Origin: JBFKOL01 sp041628815
GTDB lineage: Bacteria > Bacteroidota > Bacteroidia > Chitinophagales > Saprospiraceae
Direction: 5' to 3'
Assembly (NCBI GenBank): GCA_041628815.1
Contig: JBFKOL010000077.1
Coordinates: forward strand, 1-14,662
Length of the DNA: 14,662 nucleotides
The notes under the pieces were generated by a model. It had not been told where the DNA came from. It saw nothing but the letters and a program-made list of their open reading frames with translations, and did not search any database. This document shows, in pieces, positions 13,191-14,662 of this stretch. Numbering within the stretch: the stretch's first letter is position 1; each line of letters opens with the position of its first letter. The translations under genes and the position numbers were made by a program.

Positions 13191-13672
13191 GAGCGTCTAT
13201 TGATTATGGAAGTTGAAGAATATCCCGGTAGCATGGGGATACGTACTATCTTCCCACCGTAGGACTTAACAAAGGCCACTCCATCCATTTGTTCAACGGT
13301 ATATTCTGATCCTTTGACCAATACGTCGGGCCTTAGAGCTGCAATCAGCTCATCGGGAGTGTCTTCGTCGAAAAGTACGACGGCATCAACTGCCGAGAAG
13401 GCGGCAACTACGATGGTTCTGCTTCGCTCATCCACGACGGGACGCCCCGGGCCCTTGAGTCTTCTTACGGATGCATCAGAATTGATCCCAACCACCAGTA
13501 CATCGCCTAATTCCTTTGCTTCTATCAAACAATGTATATGTCCGGGATGGACTATGTCAAAACAACCATTGGTGAAAACAAGAGTCTTCCCTTGGGATCG
13601 AAAGGCATCAATCTGCACCAGCAGCTGTCTCCTGTTCGGATAAATCTTGGACTTTAAGGCGGGTGGAATCAT
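13187..13672 (-). CDS. HldE/RfaE2-type nucleotidyltransferase (heptose-1-phosphate adenylyltransferase)
   Basis: A 161-aa stand-alone cytidylyltransferase-like enzyme. The nucleotide-binding signature NGCFDIVHPGH is at residues 35-45 (HxGH = H42-H45). DVLVKGSEY (116-124) and GYSSTSII (150-157) match the conserved blocks of the adenylyltransferase half of HldE. The expected reaction is transfer of AMP from ATP to D-glycero-β-D-manno-heptose 1-phosphate, giving the ADP-heptose precursor used for LPS core. The kinase half (RfaE1) is not fused and not in the window, as is usual in Bacteroidota. One block reads GSE where GGD is common, so another sugar- or polyol-phosphate substrate is possible. 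The ATG at 13672 is the only Met before the catalytic domain and supplies the normal N-terminal helix, so the gene truly overlaps the upstream membrane-protein gene by 65 nt. Its stop overlaps the Nif3 start. Confidence 0.88.
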   Translation of the reverse strand: MIPPALKSKIYPNRRQLLVQIDAFRSQGKTLVFTNGCFDIVHPGHIHCLIEAKELGDVLVVGINSDASVRRLKGPGRPVVDERSRTIVVAAFSAVDAVVLFDEDTPDELIAALRPDVLVKGSEYTVEQMDGVAFVKSYGGKIVRIPMLPGYSSTSIINRRS

Positions 13673-14662
13673 GACTGTTCTTATTGACCACGGGCAGTAA
13701 GATAAGAGATATCAATCCAAAGACAACATTACAAAAAATGGTCAGTGTGAAAAAAGTGATCATTGCAAACGAAAATCCACTCAGGGCATCCACATCAAGA
13801 ATCTTTAAAGCTTCTACTACCATGGCGTGATAACTGCCCATTCCTCCCGGAGAAGGAAAAACCACTCCTAAAGCGCCAAAATCAAAGACCAAGAGACCAT
13901 CTGCAGGACCGAGATGAGAGGTGGGCTCATAGGCAAAAAAAGCGAGATAGTGCATCAGGAAATAACAGATCCATATCCCGGCAGATATTCCTACAAACAT
14001 CGATACATTTGGAAGCTTTCGAATTGAACCTATTCCCTCTGTAAATCCGTCTACCAGCATGATCATTCTTTGAACCAAGATATTCGACGAACGCAAGACG
14101 CCCACTTTTACGCGTCGATAGACCAAGGCGGCAGTGATGAGTCCGGCGACTCCCATGACACCAAGGATCACTAAGGTAGAAACAGAGATGGACAAATTTT
14201 CGCTTAGATATCCCCATAAGTTGTCGTAGTGAAAAACAAAACCGAGTCCTATCATGCTCAGTAAACAAAGCATGTCGACGATTCTGCCGATAACAATGGT
14301 GCCAAATGCTTTTTCAAAAGGTACTTGCTCGTACTTTGTCACTACTCCGGCCCGAATAAATTCGCCCGCCCTTGGTATTGCTGTATTAAAAAAAAACCCT
14401 GACATCACTGCAAATAGTGAATTGTACCACGATATGCTGTATCCCAAAGGACTTAAAAGCATCTGCCAGCGTATTGCACGAAGGAGATTGCTGAACATAT
14501 AGGTAAACGAAATGACGAACAGCCAGAAAGTTTTTGCTTCCGTATAATCTGATATCAGTTTCCGGCTTAAACTACACGTATCCCCGACATCACCGTTTAT
14601 CCTGCATTGCTCCTGAAACGCCTGTCCCTGAGCCTGCCACATATAGTACAGGATTAATCCAC
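13608..14662 (-). CDS. Flippase-like/LPG-synthase-type membrane protein (UPF0104), 5' partial
   Basis: A polytopic inner-membrane protein with the family marks NLLRAIRWQMLL (52-63, counted from the Met at 14642), PRAGEFIRAG (90-99), GRIVDMLCLL (119-128) and FPSPGGMGSYHAMVVEAL (262-279). These belong to the lysylphosphatidylglycerol-synthase transmembrane family (UPF0104, COG0392), which includes MprF-like and AglD-like proteins that act on or flip lipids. The soluble aminoacyl-transferase domain of MprF is absent, so lysylation of lipids is not implied. The reading frame continues without a stop from 14642 to the window edge, giving hydrophobic residues GLILYY before that Met. Family members have a first helix just there, so the true start is probably outside the window. 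The C-terminus (NKNSHDSTRLK onward) is hydrophilic, and its last 65 nt are also read in another frame as the start of the adenylyltransferase. Confidence 0.88.
   Translation of the reverse strand, partial: GLILYYMWQAQGQAFQEQCRINGDVGDTCSLSRKLISDYTEAKTFWLFVISFTYMFSNLLRAIRWQMLLSPLGYSISWYNSLFAVMSGFFFNTAIPRAGEFIRAGVVTKYEQVPFEKAFGTIVIGRIVDMLCLLSMIGLGFVFHYDNLWGYLSENLSISVSTLVILGVMGVAGLITAALVYRRVKVGVLRSSNILVQRMIMLVDGFTEGIGSIRKLPNVSMFVGISAGIWICYFLMHYLAFFAYEPTSHLGPADGLLVFDFGALGVVFPSPGGMGSYHAMVVEALKILDVDALSGFSFAMITFFTLTIFCNVVFGLISLILLPVVNKNSHDSTRLKVQDLSEQETAAGAD

Noticed and set aside
14642..14662. The ATG at 14642 as true start of the flippase-like gene
   Set aside because: The frame stays open to the window edge, encodes hydrophobic residues, and the family has its first membrane helix there, so the gene is more likely cut by the edge.

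Overview
The window looks like a chromosomal segment of a member of the Bacteroidota, probably near Saprospiria/Sphingobacteriia-type lineages (the lower rank is a guess). The evidence is a subtilase ending in a type IX secretion (T9SS) type A sorting domain, an M57 'HEIGH' metalloprotease lipoprotein, the absence of clear Shine-Dalgarno sites before most starts, and a compact set of housekeeping genes with Bacteroidota-like sequences. No insertion sequence, phage gene, CRISPR array or complete RNA gene was found.

Left end (1-358): non-coding. It holds a tRNA-like sequence whose D and T loops are recognisable, but its anticodon arm is shortened to 10 nt and its acceptor stem no longer pairs. 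I read it as a decayed tRNA. Positions 359-1582 (+) encode a 12-helix MFS transporter, which converges on a patatin-like phospholipase (1601-2827, -). A 40-bp tandem array of an 8-bp unit lies just upstream of the patatin start.

Centre (3092-8899): a protease-rich block. In order it has a subtilase without a signal peptide (3092-4516, +) and a 111-aa lipoprotein that resembles a free-standing subtilisin propeptide/I9 inhibitor domain (4560-4895, +). Then comes a 964-aa secreted, T9SS-sorted subtilase of the KP-43-like architecture with a Glu where the catalytic Asp is expected (4934-7828, -). Last is a divergent M57-family metalloprotease lipoprotein with a poly-Gly insertion (7955-8899, +). 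A strong, probably bidirectional, terminator (8914-8944) closes the block.

Right part (8943-14662, all on the - strand). In transcription order from the right edge: a flippase-like/LPG-synthase-type membrane protein (5' end outside the window), a stand-alone HldE/RfaE2-type nucleotidyltransferase, a short Nif3-family metal protein, a coiled-coil C4 zinc-ribbon protein, a signal-peptide-bearing TPR-type helical protein, and an isopenicillin-N-synthase-like Fe(II)/2-oxoglutarate oxygenase. The first four are packed with a 65-nt overlap, a 4-nt ATGA overlap and a 9-nt gap, so they are probably one operon. The last two follow after gaps of 71 and 55 nt and may be read through or have their own promoters.

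The observations most worth following are the subtilase/I9-like lipoprotein pair, the unusual active site of the T9SS subtilase, the 65-nt same-strand overlap in the housekeeping operon, and the slippage-prone 8-bp repeat in front of the phospholipase gene.
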